The notes: generated by a model not told the origin, from the letters alone. Shown: positions 5,738 through 12,836, counted from the first letter of the stretch. The stretch: DNA of 19,168 nt from Deltaproteobacteria bacterium (GCA_013202445.1 JABMRW010000010.1:1-19168), one strand, 5' to 3'. Program-made: numbers and translations.

Positions 5738-7768
5738 ATGTCAGCGGATAGCTTTATGCCAGGAACGCCTCTCTTTTACGCACTGTTCTGGGGGGTATTC
5801 TTAATAACCCTCGGGCTACTAGCCTACCGCCTCAGGCAGCTCTGGCAGTACATGTTCCTGGGGCAGAAGGAAACCGGCAAGAAAAGCTTGATCAGACAGA
5901 CGTGGGATACGATTGTCTACGTCATCAGCCAGCTCTGCCAGCTCAAGAACTTCCGGATTAAGGACTGGGCGCCGTTGGGTCATGCCCTGATGGTGTGGGG
6001 ATTCTTTGTCTCCGTCGTTTTCTATTTCTTTTTCATCATCTTAACCGAGGGCTTCGGCCTGATGGCCCTGGAGGAGACCCAGTTTTATTTTTACTCGGTC
6101 TGGGTAATGGACTTCATGGCGGTCTTCATCTTCGTAGGTGCCGCCTGGGGTATTATCCGGCGCTATATCATCAGGCCCGAACGGCTCCAGGGGGAACAGA
6201 CCACCGAGGCCATGATTATCCTCCTGTCCGTGCTCACCCACCCGGTGACGTATGTATTTGAAATAGGCGCCAAGATTACGCTGGGACACGCGCCGGCGGG
6301 GCTGGGGCATACCCTTCTGCCCCCGGTAAGCGCCTGGATAAGCAACGTGTTCACCGCAGGTGCGGGCACCGAGGGCTGGTACCTCGGCTTCCTCTGGGCG
6401 CACTGGCTTACCGTGGTCTTCGTTATGGCAATCATCCCTTACACCCGGTACCTGCACGTCATCGCCTCCATATTCAACGGCATCCTGCGCAACCAGCCCC
6501 GCACTGTCCTCAAGCCCATTGACCTGGAGACGGCGGAATCCTTCGGTGTCAATACTATTGACCAGCTTACCTGGAAACAGAACTTGGACCTGTACGCCTG
6601 CGTGGTCTGCGGCAACTGCCAGGAGCTTTGTCCGGCTAACATCAGCGGAAAACAACTTAACCCCAAGAAGCTGATACAGGACCTCAAGAACCATCTCCTC
6701 AAGGTAGGCCCCGAACTGGTGGCGGCCAAAGCTAAAGGAGAACCGGCCCCGGCCAACCCCAATGTTGCTCTGGCGGACAATGTCATCCTGCTGGATGAAA
6801 TCTGGGCGTGCACTACCTGTGGCGCCTGTGATGAAGTCTGCCCGGTGTGGGTAGACCACATTGACAAAATAGTAGACCTGAGGCGAAACCTGGTGATGGA
6901 GCAGTCGTCAATGCCGGAAACAGCCGAAGGAGCGCTGAAAAGCATTGAGGCCAGGGGCCACCCCTGGCGCGGCACCACCCTTTCGCGGACGGACTGGGCG
7001 GAGGGGCTGGATGTCAAGGTTCTGGCCGATGACCAGGATGTAGATATCCTCTTCTGGGTCGGTTGCACCGAGGCCCTGGAGGAAAGGAGCACCAAGGTGG
7101 CTCAGGCGGTGGCTAAGCTACTGAAGCTGGCCGGGGTTAATTTCGGCATCCTGGGGGCGGAGGAGAGTTGCTGCGGCGAGCCGGCCCGGCGCCTGGGCAA
7201 CGAATACCTCTTCCAGATGCAGGCGGCCAAAAACATTGAAATACTAAAGAACTACGGGGTTAAGCGGATAGTCACCGCCTGCCCCCATTGCTATAACACC
7301 ATAAAGAACGAGTATCCCCAGTTCGGCGGTAATTTCGAGGTCATCCACCACACCGAGCTTTTCGCCCAGCTAATCAAAGAGGGTAAGCTCAAGCTTAATA
7401 AGGTCATGAATGAGCAGGTGACCTACCACGACGCCTGCTACCTGGGACGATATAACGATATCTACCAGCAGCCGCGGCAGATTATAAAAACCGTCCCCGG
7501 CATCAAGATGGCGGAGATGGAAAGGAACCGGCGGCGGGGGTTCTGCTGTGGAGGTGGGGGTGGGCATATGTGGCTGGAGGAGCAAGAGGGCAACCGCATC
7601 AACGAGATGCGCACCGAGCAGGCGCTGGAAACCAAAGCCCAAACCGTAATTACCGCCTGCCCCTTCTGCCTGCAGATGTTTGAAGACGGCATCAAGGCTA
7701 AAGCCGCTGAAGAACAGCTTAAGGTGACGGATATCGCCGAGCTTTTGGCCGCCCGGATAGAAGAATAA
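5738..7768 (+). CDS. Membrane-bound heterodisulfide reductase-like Fe-S protein with NarI-like cytochrome b domain
   Basis: A 676-residue fusion. The first 250 residues carry about five membrane helices of the nitrate reductase gamma/HdrE type, with histidines suited to heme b (for example H82, H168, H222, H240). A cytoplasmic part follows with two 4Fe-4S motifs: CVVCGNCQELCP (C288, 291, 294, 298) and CTTCGACDEVCP (C358, 361, 364, 368). Then come two CCG domains, each with the full ligand set: C443, C478-C479, C515/C518, and C567, C603-C604, C641/C644. This is the HdrD-like layout. Related proteins (EtfD type) pass electrons between electron-transfer flavoprotein or a thiol/disulfide couple and the quinone pool. 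No ETF genes are in view, so the partner is unknown. ATG 5738 has TAGGAG upstream. Confidence 0.88.
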   Translation: MSADSFMPGTPLFYALFWGVFLITLGLLAYRLRQLWQYMFLGQKETGKKSLIRQTWDTIVYVISQLCQLKNFRIKDWAPLGHALMVWGFFVSVVFYFFFIILTEGFGLMALEETQFYFYSVWVMDFMAVFIFVGAAWGIIRRYIIRPERLQGEQTTEAMIILLSVLTHPVTYVFEIGAKITLGHAPAGLGHTLLPPVSAWISNVFTAGAGTEGWYLGFLWAHWLTVVFVMAIIPYTRYLHVIASIFNGILRNQPRTVLKPIDLETAESFGVNTIDQLTWKQNLDLYACVVCGNCQELCPANISGKQLNPKKLIQDLKNHLLKVGPELVAAKAKGEPAPANPNVALADNVILLDEIWACTTCGACDEVCPVWVDHIDKIVDLRRNLVMEQSSMPETAEGALKSIEARGHPWRGTTLSRTDWAEGLDVKVLADDQDVDILFWVGCTEALEERSTKVAQAVAKLLKLAGVNFGILGAEESCCGEPARRLGNEYLFQMQAAKNIEILKNYGVKRIVTACPHCYNTIKNEYPQFGGNFEVIHHTELFAQLIKEGKLKLNKVMNEQVTYHDACYLGRYNDIYQQPRQIIKTVPGIKMAEMERNRRRGFCCGGGGGHMWLEEQEGNRINEMRTEQALETKAQTVITACPFCLQMFEDGIKAKAAEEQLKVTDIAELLAARIEE

Positions 7769-7784
7769 AGCTTAGGGCAAAGAA

Positions 7785-8051
7785 ATGGCTGAAAGCTATA
7801 AGGTCAGCGTCAAGTTAATAAGCCAGAAAGGCAATTGTGAGGCGGGGCACAGGGTCGGCGATGAGTGGCTTGTCGATGAAAAAACACCGGAAGGCCTGTG
7901 TATTTTCGCCTTCGGTTCCCTGCTGCCCTTCATAACGCCGCTGATGTTCGGCGGCTCGTTCCCCTGGGAAAAAGACCCGGACGTGGCCACTGTCGCCTGC
8001 CCGGACGCCGATAACCCGGTGGTCTTTGAAATTCGCCGCCTGCACGACTAA
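7785..8051 (+). CDS. Small TIGR04076-family protein, function unknown
   Basis: 88 residues. The sequence fits the TIGR04076 family: SYKVSVKLISQKGNCEAGH at the start, then a VGDEW segment, a central FGSLLPFITPLMFGGSFPW and the C-terminal CPDADNPVVFEIRRL. Two cysteines (about residues 18 and 72) and conserved H/G positions are visible, but no catalytic motif I can name. The gene starts 16 bp after the Fe-S reductase (AGGG upstream of ATG 7785) and probably shares its transcript. Members of this family often occur near redox genes of anaerobes, which fits here, but that is only association. It ends 8 bp before the convergent acyl-CoA synthetase. Confidence 0.75.
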   Translation: MAESYKVSVKLISQKGNCEAGHRVGDEWLVDEKTPEGLCIFAFGSLLPFITPLMFGGSFPWEKDPDVATVACPDADNPVVFEIRRLHD

Positions 8052-8059
8052 CGCAAAAG

Positions 8060-9634
8060 CTAAGCATCGCCGTATTTCTCACGGAGCTTACGCCGCAGGG
8101 TTTTGCCGGTGGATGTCTTGGGCAATTCCCCGATGACCATAATTATTGATGTGGGCCGCTTGAAGCCGGCCAGGCGGGGCCGGCAAAAATCAATGATTTC
8201 CGCTTCGGTGGCGGCCTCTCCCTTTTTGAGTCTGACTATCGCCCTGACCTGCTGCCCCCACTCCTCATCCTTAACCCCAATCACCACCACCTCCTCGATT
8301 TTGGGGTGGGTGGAGAGGACACTCTCCACCTCGTCGGGGCCGATGTTCTCTCCACCCCTGACGATGACATCGTCGCCCCGCCCGGTAAGGTAGATATAGC
8401 CCTCCTCGTCTTTATAGCCCAGGTCGCCGGTGCGGTACCAGCCGTCGGCGGTAAAGGCCTTCTCCGTCCTCTCCTCGTCCTTCCAGTAGCCCTTCATTAT
8501 CCTCGGCCCGCGGACGACGATTTCCCCCATCTGCCCGGCGGGCAACTCTTTTCCTTTTTCGTCCCGCACCTGGATTTCCACATCTTCCAAGGGCAGGCCG
8601 ATAGAAGTGGCCAGCCGCTTTAATTTCTTCTCTTTTTCCGCCTCGGTCTCCCGGCCGGTGATTACCTGGTCTTCGGCCCTCAAGGCGGCAATAGTTGAAG
8701 AGGTCTCCGTCCCGCCGAAGGCGTTTATCAACGCCCGCCCCGGAAAGCGCTCAATAGTTTTCTTTAATACCTCGTAGGGACAGGCGGCGGCGCCGTAGGT
8801 TATCACCCGCACGCTGGAAAGATCGTATTTAGCAAAGTCGGGGTACTCCACGATGCGCTTGAGCATGGTCGGCACTACCATCACCCGGGTGGCTTTCTCC
8901 CGCTGCACCGTCTCGAACCATTCTTTTTCGTCAAACTGCCGCATCAGGGCGATGCTCCGGCCGCCGTAGATACCAGCCATCAGCGCCTGCATCCCGGCCA
9001 CGTGATAGAGGGGCATGACCAGGACATTGGTTTCCGGGGGGGCTTCCATATCCGGGGGATCGACATTGCTCAGCACGTAGGAACTGTAGGCGTTGTTGTC
9101 CTGCGGCACCCCCTTGGGAAAGCCGGTGGTGCCGGCGGTAAAGATAAGCACGGCGATATCCTCGTCCTGGAGCTCGGCAAAGGTCTTATCCTCGGCCGAA
9201 CCGGAGGCGATAAGCTCATCGTAGATTTCCATCCCATCGTGCTTACCACCGATAACAACGAAACGCTTTACCGAGGGCAGCTGTGAGCGGATGCCATGGA
9301 CCATATCGGCGTAGCGGCTGCCGACAAAGAGGACTTTGGGCTCGGCTTTATTGACCAGGTAGACCATCTCTTCCTGCTGGATGCGGAAGTTCATGGGCAC
9401 AAAGATACCCCCCACCTTCAGGGTAGCAAAGCAGGCCTCGATATACTCATTGCAGTTGACCTCAAGGATAGCAGCGCGTTCCCCCTTCCCCAGGCCCAAT
9501 TTATTCAGCGAATCGGCCAAGCGGTTTACCCGCTCCTTGAGCTGGGCGTAGCTATACCGCCTGCCCTCAAAGGCGATGGCGGTTCTCTCCGGAACCAGCA
9601 TAGCTGATAGGTCAAGAAATTCAGTTATAACCAT
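8060..9634 (-). CDS. AMP-forming acyl-CoA synthetase (fatty/aromatic acid CoA ligase family)
   Basis: A 524-residue ANL-superfamily adenylate-forming enzyme that activates a carboxylic acid to acyl-AMP and then acyl-CoA. Core motifs: phosphate loop FTAGTTGFPKG (165-175), GGTE (307-310), WYRTGD (399-404), hinge GRGDDVIVRGGENIGPDEVE (418-437) and the C-terminal PKTSTGK with catalytic lysine K511. P505-x4-G510-K511 matches the P-x4-G-K motif acetylated by Pat-type acetyltransferases in other bacteria. The acid specificity cannot be read from the sequence. ATG 9634 has AGGAG at good spacing. The gene is last in a tight set after sir2 (18 bp) and two crotonases, pointing to fatty, aromatic or other carboxylic acid breakdown, or salvage. 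Confidence 0.93.
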   Translation of the reverse strand: MVITEFLDLSAMLVPERTAIAFEGRRYSYAQLKERVNRLADSLNKLGLGKGERAAILEVNCNEYIEACFATLKVGGIFVPMNFRIQQEEMVYLVNKAEPKVLFVGSRYADMVHGIRSQLPSVKRFVVIGGKHDGMEIYDELIASGSAEDKTFAELQDEDIAVLIFTAGTTGFPKGVPQDNNAYSSYVLSNVDPPDMEAPPETNVLVMPLYHVAGMQALMAGIYGGRSIALMRQFDEKEWFETVQREKATRVMVVPTMLKRIVEYPDFAKYDLSSVRVITYGAAACPYEVLKKTIERFPGRALINAFGGTETSSTIAALRAEDQVITGRETEAEKEKKLKRLATSIGLPLEDVEIQVRDEKGKELPAGQMGEIVVRGPRIMKGYWKDEERTEKAFTADGWYRTGDLGYKDEEGYIYLTGRGDDVIVRGGENIGPDEVESVLSTHPKIEEVVVIGVKDEEWGQQVRAIVRLKKGEAATEAEIIDFCRPRLAGFKRPTSIIMVIGELPKTSTGKTLRRKLREKYGDA

Positions 9635-9652
9635 TCTGCCACTCCTAATCTA

Positions 9653-10435
9653 CTATTTTACCATTCCTCTAACCCGCTCCACTATCCGGGTCATTGTCTC
9701 ACCGGCCTTAGCATTAATCAGGACGTCCGCCTCTCTGTCCATGGGGGTGGAGCTGAGGTTAACGATAACCAGCCTGGCTCCGGCCTGGACGGCGTAGATG
9801 GGCATATAGGCGGCGGGATAGACGACCAGGGTCGAACCGATCACGATAAACAGGTCGCAGCCGGACGAGCGGTTGGAAGCCTCGGTCAGCACGTCATAGG
9901 GCAGCTGCTCGCCGAAAAGGACAGCGTTGGGTTTGAGCATTCCGTGACAGGCCTCGCAGTCGGGAATTTCCTCACCCTTATCCAGCCGGAGCTTAATCTG
10001 CTCAAAGGGATAGAGCTGGCCGCAGCCCAGGCATACCGCCTGCTGCATATTACCGTGGAGCTCAAAGACCTTGCCGGCAGGCACCCCCGCCTTCTGGTGA
10101 AGATGGTCTATATTCTGAGTGATAACGCAGTCCAGCCGGCCCATTTCGTCCAGCTCGGCGACAGCGTAGTGGGCGAGGTTGGGCTCAGCCAGAGTAGTGA
10201 GGTGCCCCTCCCCCAACATCCGCCACTGCTTCCTTCGGGACTCAGGGTCGGAAACGAACTTCTGATAGGTAAAGTCATCGGGGTCAAACCGGCTCCAGAT
10301 ACCGCCGGGACTGCGGAAGTCGGGAATCCCAGACTCGGTACTGATACCGGCGCCGGTAAAGACCACCAGCTTTTTGGCGTTGATAATCAGTTCGGCTACC
10401 TCTTGGGCAAGCGCATCCAGGCTATCTTCGGCCAC
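9653..10435 (-). CDS. Sir2-family NAD-dependent protein deacylase
   Basis: A 260-residue sirtuin that removes acyl groups from lysines using NAD+, giving nicotinamide and O-acyl-ADP-ribose. Motifs: FTGAGISTESGIPDFRSPGG (26-45), TQNID (106-110), catalytic H127 in ELHGN, four zinc cysteines (C135, C138, C160, C163), IGSTLVVYPA (199-208) and VNLSS (225-229). All catalytic and zinc residues are intact. The start is GTG 10435, preceded by AGGGGG. It lies 18 bp after the shortened crotonase and 18 bp before the acyl-CoA synthetase, so it is co-transcribed with its probable substrate enzyme. No acetyltransferase partner is in the window. I cannot assign the sirtuin class or acyl preference with confidence. 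Confidence 0.95.
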   Translation of the reverse strand: MAEDSLDALAQEVAELIINAKKLVVFTGAGISTESGIPDFRSPGGIWSRFDPDDFTYQKFVSDPESRRKQWRMLGEGHLTTLAEPNLAHYAVAELDEMGRLDCVITQNIDHLHQKAGVPAGKVFELHGNMQQAVCLGCGQLYPFEQIKLRLDKGEEIPDCEACHGMLKPNAVLFGEQLPYDVLTEASNRSSGCDLFIVIGSTLVVYPAAYMPIYAVQAGARLVIVNLSSTPMDREADVLINAKAGETMTRIVERVRGMVK

Positions 10436-10453
10436 GATTTCCCCCTATCTCAA

Positions 10454-11170
10454 TTATATAACGGAGCCAGCCAGCCGGGCTTCAAGCTCCAGCCCCTGCT
10501 CCAGGCTCAGGTCAAGCCCCCTGACAACAGCCTGCTTGGCACCAGCTACGGCCGCGGGGTCAAAGCCGGCAATCTTTTTAGCCAGCCGCTCGGCTTCGGC
10601 CATTAGCTCTTTCCGGGGCACCACCCGGTTGACCAGCTTTAAGCGTTTAGCCTCGTCGGCCTTGAGCCAGCGCCCGGAGAGCAGTACCTCCAGCGCTCTA
10701 GCCCCGCCGATGACTCGGGGCAGGGTCTGGCTGCCGCCGGCGGCCGGGATTATCCCCAGCTGCGGCTCAGGTAACCCGAACTGGGCGTCGTCTGAAGCCA
10801 GCCTGATGTCACAGCAGAGGGCTATCTCTATCCCCGAACCCAGCACATAGCCGTGCAGGGCGGCGATGAGCGGCTGGGGCAGGCTCAGGAAAAGCCCCCA
10901 GACATCCCTCTCCCAGCGCACCTGCCGGGCGATAAGGGGAGAGGGGGCGGCAAGAAATTCGGTCAGGTCGGCGCCGGCGCAGAAGGCCCTTTCCCCGGCC
11001 CCCTGAAATATAGCAACCTTAACCTCGGCGTCATCCCTGATGGCGCCCAGCACCTGGTAGAGCTCGTCCCTCATCTTCAGGTTATAGACGTTTAAGGCCT
11101 GAGGGCGGTTGAGGGTGACATAGGCGATGTCAGCCTGCTTTTGGTAGATAATTGTTTCAAAATCACTCAT
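10454..11170 (-). CDS. Enoyl-CoA hydratase/isomerase family protein, C-terminally short
   Basis: 238 residues from ATG 11170 (MSDFETIIYQ). An in-frame ATG at 11239 would add 23 residues unlike the family and is unlikely. Crotonase-fold enzyme: LNRPQALN (20-27), oxyanion-hole segment AFCAGADLTEF (62-72), GSGIEIALCCDIRLAS with E115, and FGLPEPQLGIIPAAGG with E135. These two glutamates correspond to Glu144 and Glu164 of rat enoyl-CoA hydratase, so hydratase activity is possible. The protein stops at LEARLAGSVI, just where relatives, including the paralogue at 11379, run on for about 20-25 residues to the KRKPxF end. No clear Shine-Dalgarno is visible. sir2 follows by 18 bp. Confidence 0.88.
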   Translation of the reverse strand: MSDFETIIYQKQADIAYVTLNRPQALNVYNLKMRDELYQVLGAIRDDAEVKVAIFQGAGERAFCAGADLTEFLAAPSPLIARQVRWERDVWGLFLSLPQPLIAALHGYVLGSGIEIALCCDIRLASDDAQFGLPEPQLGIIPAAGGSQTLPRVIGGARALEVLLSGRWLKADEAKRLKLVNRVVPRKELMAEAERLAKKIAGFDPAAVAGAKQAVVRGLDLSLEQGLELEARLAGSVI

Positions 11171-11206
11171 TTGCTTTAAATTACTTGTCTTTCTTCCCCA
11201 CCCCGT

Positions 11207-11234
11207 TTTATATCTTTTCCCGCCCAACCCCCAA
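11207..11234 (-). promoter_or_regulatory. Possible promoter for the crotonase-sir2-acyl-CoA synthetase set
   Basis: On the minus strand TTGGGG (11234-11229), a 16-base spacer and TATAAA (11212-11207) resemble a sigma-70 promoter, about 37 bases ahead of the ATG at 11170. The -35 box is weak (first three bases only) and the context is G-rich. It would allow the three-gene set to be transcribed separately from the upstream crotonase. Confidence 0.3.
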
Positions 11235-11271
11235 ATCATTTTAATTATTTAAGGGAACCCTATCCCCTTAA

Positions 11272-11311
11272 TCCCCTTCCCCTTGCCAAGGGGAAGGGGA
11301 ATTGTTTTTTT
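11272..11311 (+). terminator. Terminator-like hairpin in the gap between the two crotonases (plus orientation)
   Basis: CCCCTTCCCCTT (11273-11284) pairs perfectly with AAGGGGAAGGGG (11288-11299) around a GCC loop, with one more T-A pair outside. AATTG and seven T (11305-11311) follow on the plus strand. This is a textbook terminator for plus-strand RNA, but both flanking genes are on the minus strand, where no T run follows the stem. It may stop antisense RNA, or be part of a dispersed repeat together with the next hairpin. Confidence 0.6.
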
Positions 11312-11313
11312 GG

Positions 11314-11335
11314 AAGAGGGGCTGGTGCCCCTCTT
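11314..11335. repeat. Second perfect hairpin in the same gap
   Basis: AAGAGGGGC (11314-11322) and GCCCCTCTT (11327-11335) form a 9-bp perfect stem with a 4-base loop (TGGT), only two bases after the T run of the previous hairpin. No T run follows on the plus strand, and on the minus strand it is followed by CC and A7. The rest of the 208-base gap (11171-11378) is low-complexity C-rich sequence. I see no gene in it. Confidence 0.65.
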
Positions 11336-11378
11336 AAACACCCCATTTTTACCTCCCCTTATCCCCCCACCTTTACAC

Positions 11379-12125
11379 CTATTGCCCCTTGAACTTCGGC
11401 TTTCTTTTCTCTAAGAAGGCGTTGATACCCTCCGTTCTATCGGCGGTGGTGTGGAGCAAGAAGTAGAGGTCAGCCTCAAGGCGGAGCCCCTGCTCCAGCG
11501 TTAAATCCAGCCCCTTATTTACCGCCTCCTTGATAAACCTGAGGGCAACCGGCCCCTTGGCGGCTATATCTTTGGCCAGGGCTTCGACTTCAGTCATCAG
11601 CCCCTCTGACGGCACTGTCTTACTCACCAGCCCGATTTCAAGGGCTTCTTCAGCAGTGATAGCCTCGGCGGTAAGAATCATCTCCAGGGCTTTACCCCGC
11701 CCCACAATGCGCGGCAGCCGCTGGGTGCCCCCGCCAGCAGGGATAAACCCCTTAGCCACCTCGGGAAAGCCGAATTTTGCCCTATCCGAGGCCAGCCTTA
11801 TGTCACAGCTCAAGGCCAGCTCCAGCCCCGGCCCCAGGGCATCGCCATTTACGGCGGCGATAACCGGCTTTTCGATAGCGGCTACAGCATTAGCAGCACT
11901 ATAAACGGTGCCCATTTCCTCCACCCCGCCGCCCTCACAGAAGGCTTTATCCCCCACCCCGCTAAGGATAACGACATAAACCGTCTCGTCCTGATTTATC
12001 CGGCGGCAGACCTCTGCCAGCTCCTGGGCCAGCTCCAGGTTGAGGCGGTTACCGGCTTCAGGGCGGTTGAGGGTTATAGAGGCGACGTGGTCTTTAGTTG
12101 TGTAAATAATGGTGGAATAAGACAT
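11379..12125 (-). CDS. Enoyl-CoA hydratase/isomerase family protein with divergent oxyanion region
   Basis: 248 residues from ATG 12125 (MSYSTIIYTT), chosen over the upstream ATG 12158 because homology begins here and GGAG lies upstream. Crotonase fold: LNRPEAGNRL (19-28), GLELALSCDIRLAS with E102, FGFPEVAKGFIPAGGGTQRL with E122 (both acid/base glutamates present), and a normal C-terminus AFLEKRKPKFKG. The usual AGAD oxyanion segment reads FCEGGGVEEM, and the loop after it is about 12 residues shorter than in typical hydratases (MGTVYSAANAVAAIEKPVIAAVNG). Substrate or activity may therefore differ from classic crotonase. It follows the glycosylase gene by 36 bp and precedes its paralogue by 208 bp. 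Confidence 0.88.
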   Translation of the reverse strand: MSYSTIIYTTKDHVASITLNRPEAGNRLNLELAQELAEVCRRINQDETVYVVILSGVGDKAFCEGGGVEEMGTVYSAANAVAAIEKPVIAAVNGDALGPGLELALSCDIRLASDRAKFGFPEVAKGFIPAGGGTQRLPRIVGRGKALEMILTAEAITAEEALEIGLVSKTVPSEGLMTEVEALAKDIAAKGPVALRFIKEAVNKGLDLTLEQGLRLEADLYFLLHTTADRTEGINAFLEKRKPKFKGQ

Positions 12126-12161
12126 AGCTTGCTTTCTCCGCCCCCCAATCTTAACCAACGC

Positions 12162-12836
12162 TTAGACTGGCGTCAAGGTATAAAACCGGCAAATATCATT
12201 AAGGCAGCACCGGGGGCAGAGGGTGCGGCGGCAGACATTCTTACCCTGGCAGACCAGCAGGGCGTGGTATTCGTTAAACATTTCGGTGTCAGGCGGCAGG
12301 TGCTCCATGAAAAACGCCTGATAGCCGGCATAGCTATCTTTCTCCGGAGTCAAGCCGATACGGCTGAGGATGCGGCGGGTATAGGCATCAATGACAAAGA
12401 CGGGCTTACCGGCGGCATAAAGCAATATGGAATCGGCGGTCTCCCGCCCGACGCCGTGGACGGAAAGCAGCTGCTGGCGCAGGTCATCGGTATCAACAGC
12501 AAATAGGCGGTTCAGGTCATCATCGTAGTGGTTACCCAGCCAGAAGGCGAAGGACTTGAGCTTGAGCGCCTTGGCGTTATAGTAACCGCAGGGGTGAACC
12601 AGCTTGGCCAGCCGGGGGAGTTGAAGCCGTCGCAGCTTAGTTGGCGACAGCGCCCCGGCTCGCTTTAGATTGGCGATAGCCTTCTCCACGTTGCCCCAGG
12701 CGGCGGACTGGGTAAGGATAGCCCCCACTATCACCTCAAAAGGCTCTTCCGCCGGCCACCAGTGCTGCGGGCCGAAGCGGCTCAAAAGGCGGCGGTAGAT
12801 ATCGGTTAAGGCTCGCCCTAGTGATTGGTCGTCCAT
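12162..12836 (-). CDS. Endonuclease III-like DNA glycosylase (COG2231/MagIII-type HhH-GPD protein)
   Basis: 224 residues of the HhH-GPD base-excision repair superfamily. FEVIVGAILTQSAAWGNVEKAI (33-54, including the ILTQ helix) opens the domain. The helix-hairpin-helix LLSVHGVGRETADSILLY spans 123-140, and the essential aspartate is D150 in VIDAYTRRI. The lysine used by Nth for lyase activity is replaced by E132 (GRETAD), as in MagIII 3-methyladenine glycosylases (GKESAD), so a monofunctional alkyl-base glycosylase is more likely than Nth. The C-terminus has C202-x4-C207-x2-C210-x5-C216, a 4Fe-4S pattern whose first spacer is shorter than the x6 of Nth. The first 19 bases overlap the trmO-like gene, indicating translational coupling. 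Confidence 0.87.
   Translation of the reverse strand: MDDQSLGRALTDIYRRLLSRFGPQHWWPAEEPFEVIVGAILTQSAAWGNVEKAIANLKRAGALSPTKLRRLQLPRLAKLVHPCGYYNAKALKLKSFAFWLGNHYDDDLNRLFAVDTDDLRQQLLSVHGVGRETADSILLYAAGKPVFVIDAYTRRILSRIGLTPEKDSYAGYQAFFMEHLPPDTEMFNEYHALLVCQGKNVCRRTLCPRCCLNDICRFYTLTPV

Noticed and set aside
6041..6859. Long open frame of 272 codons on the minus strand inside the Fe-S reductase gene
   Set aside because: It is antisense to a gene with perfectly placed cysteine motifs, has no recognisable domain, and arises from GC-rich codon bias.
8061..8090. Hairpin TAAGC/GCTTA with inner CCGT/ACGG at the end of the acyl-CoA synthetase gene, possible terminator
   Set aside because: The stem is short and broken by an asymmetric internal loop, lies within the coding end, and is followed by only four T. 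Too weak to list as a feature.
11171..11239. N-terminal extension of the first crotonase to ATG 11239
   Set aside because: The added 23 residues (MIWGLGGKRYKTGWG...) do not resemble crotonases; homology starts at MSDFETIIY. The extension also covers the possible promoter.
12126..12158. N-terminal extension of the second crotonase to ATG 12158
   Set aside because: The family sequence begins at MSYSTIIY and GGAG stands before ATG 12125; the extension would nearly abut the stop of the preceding gene.
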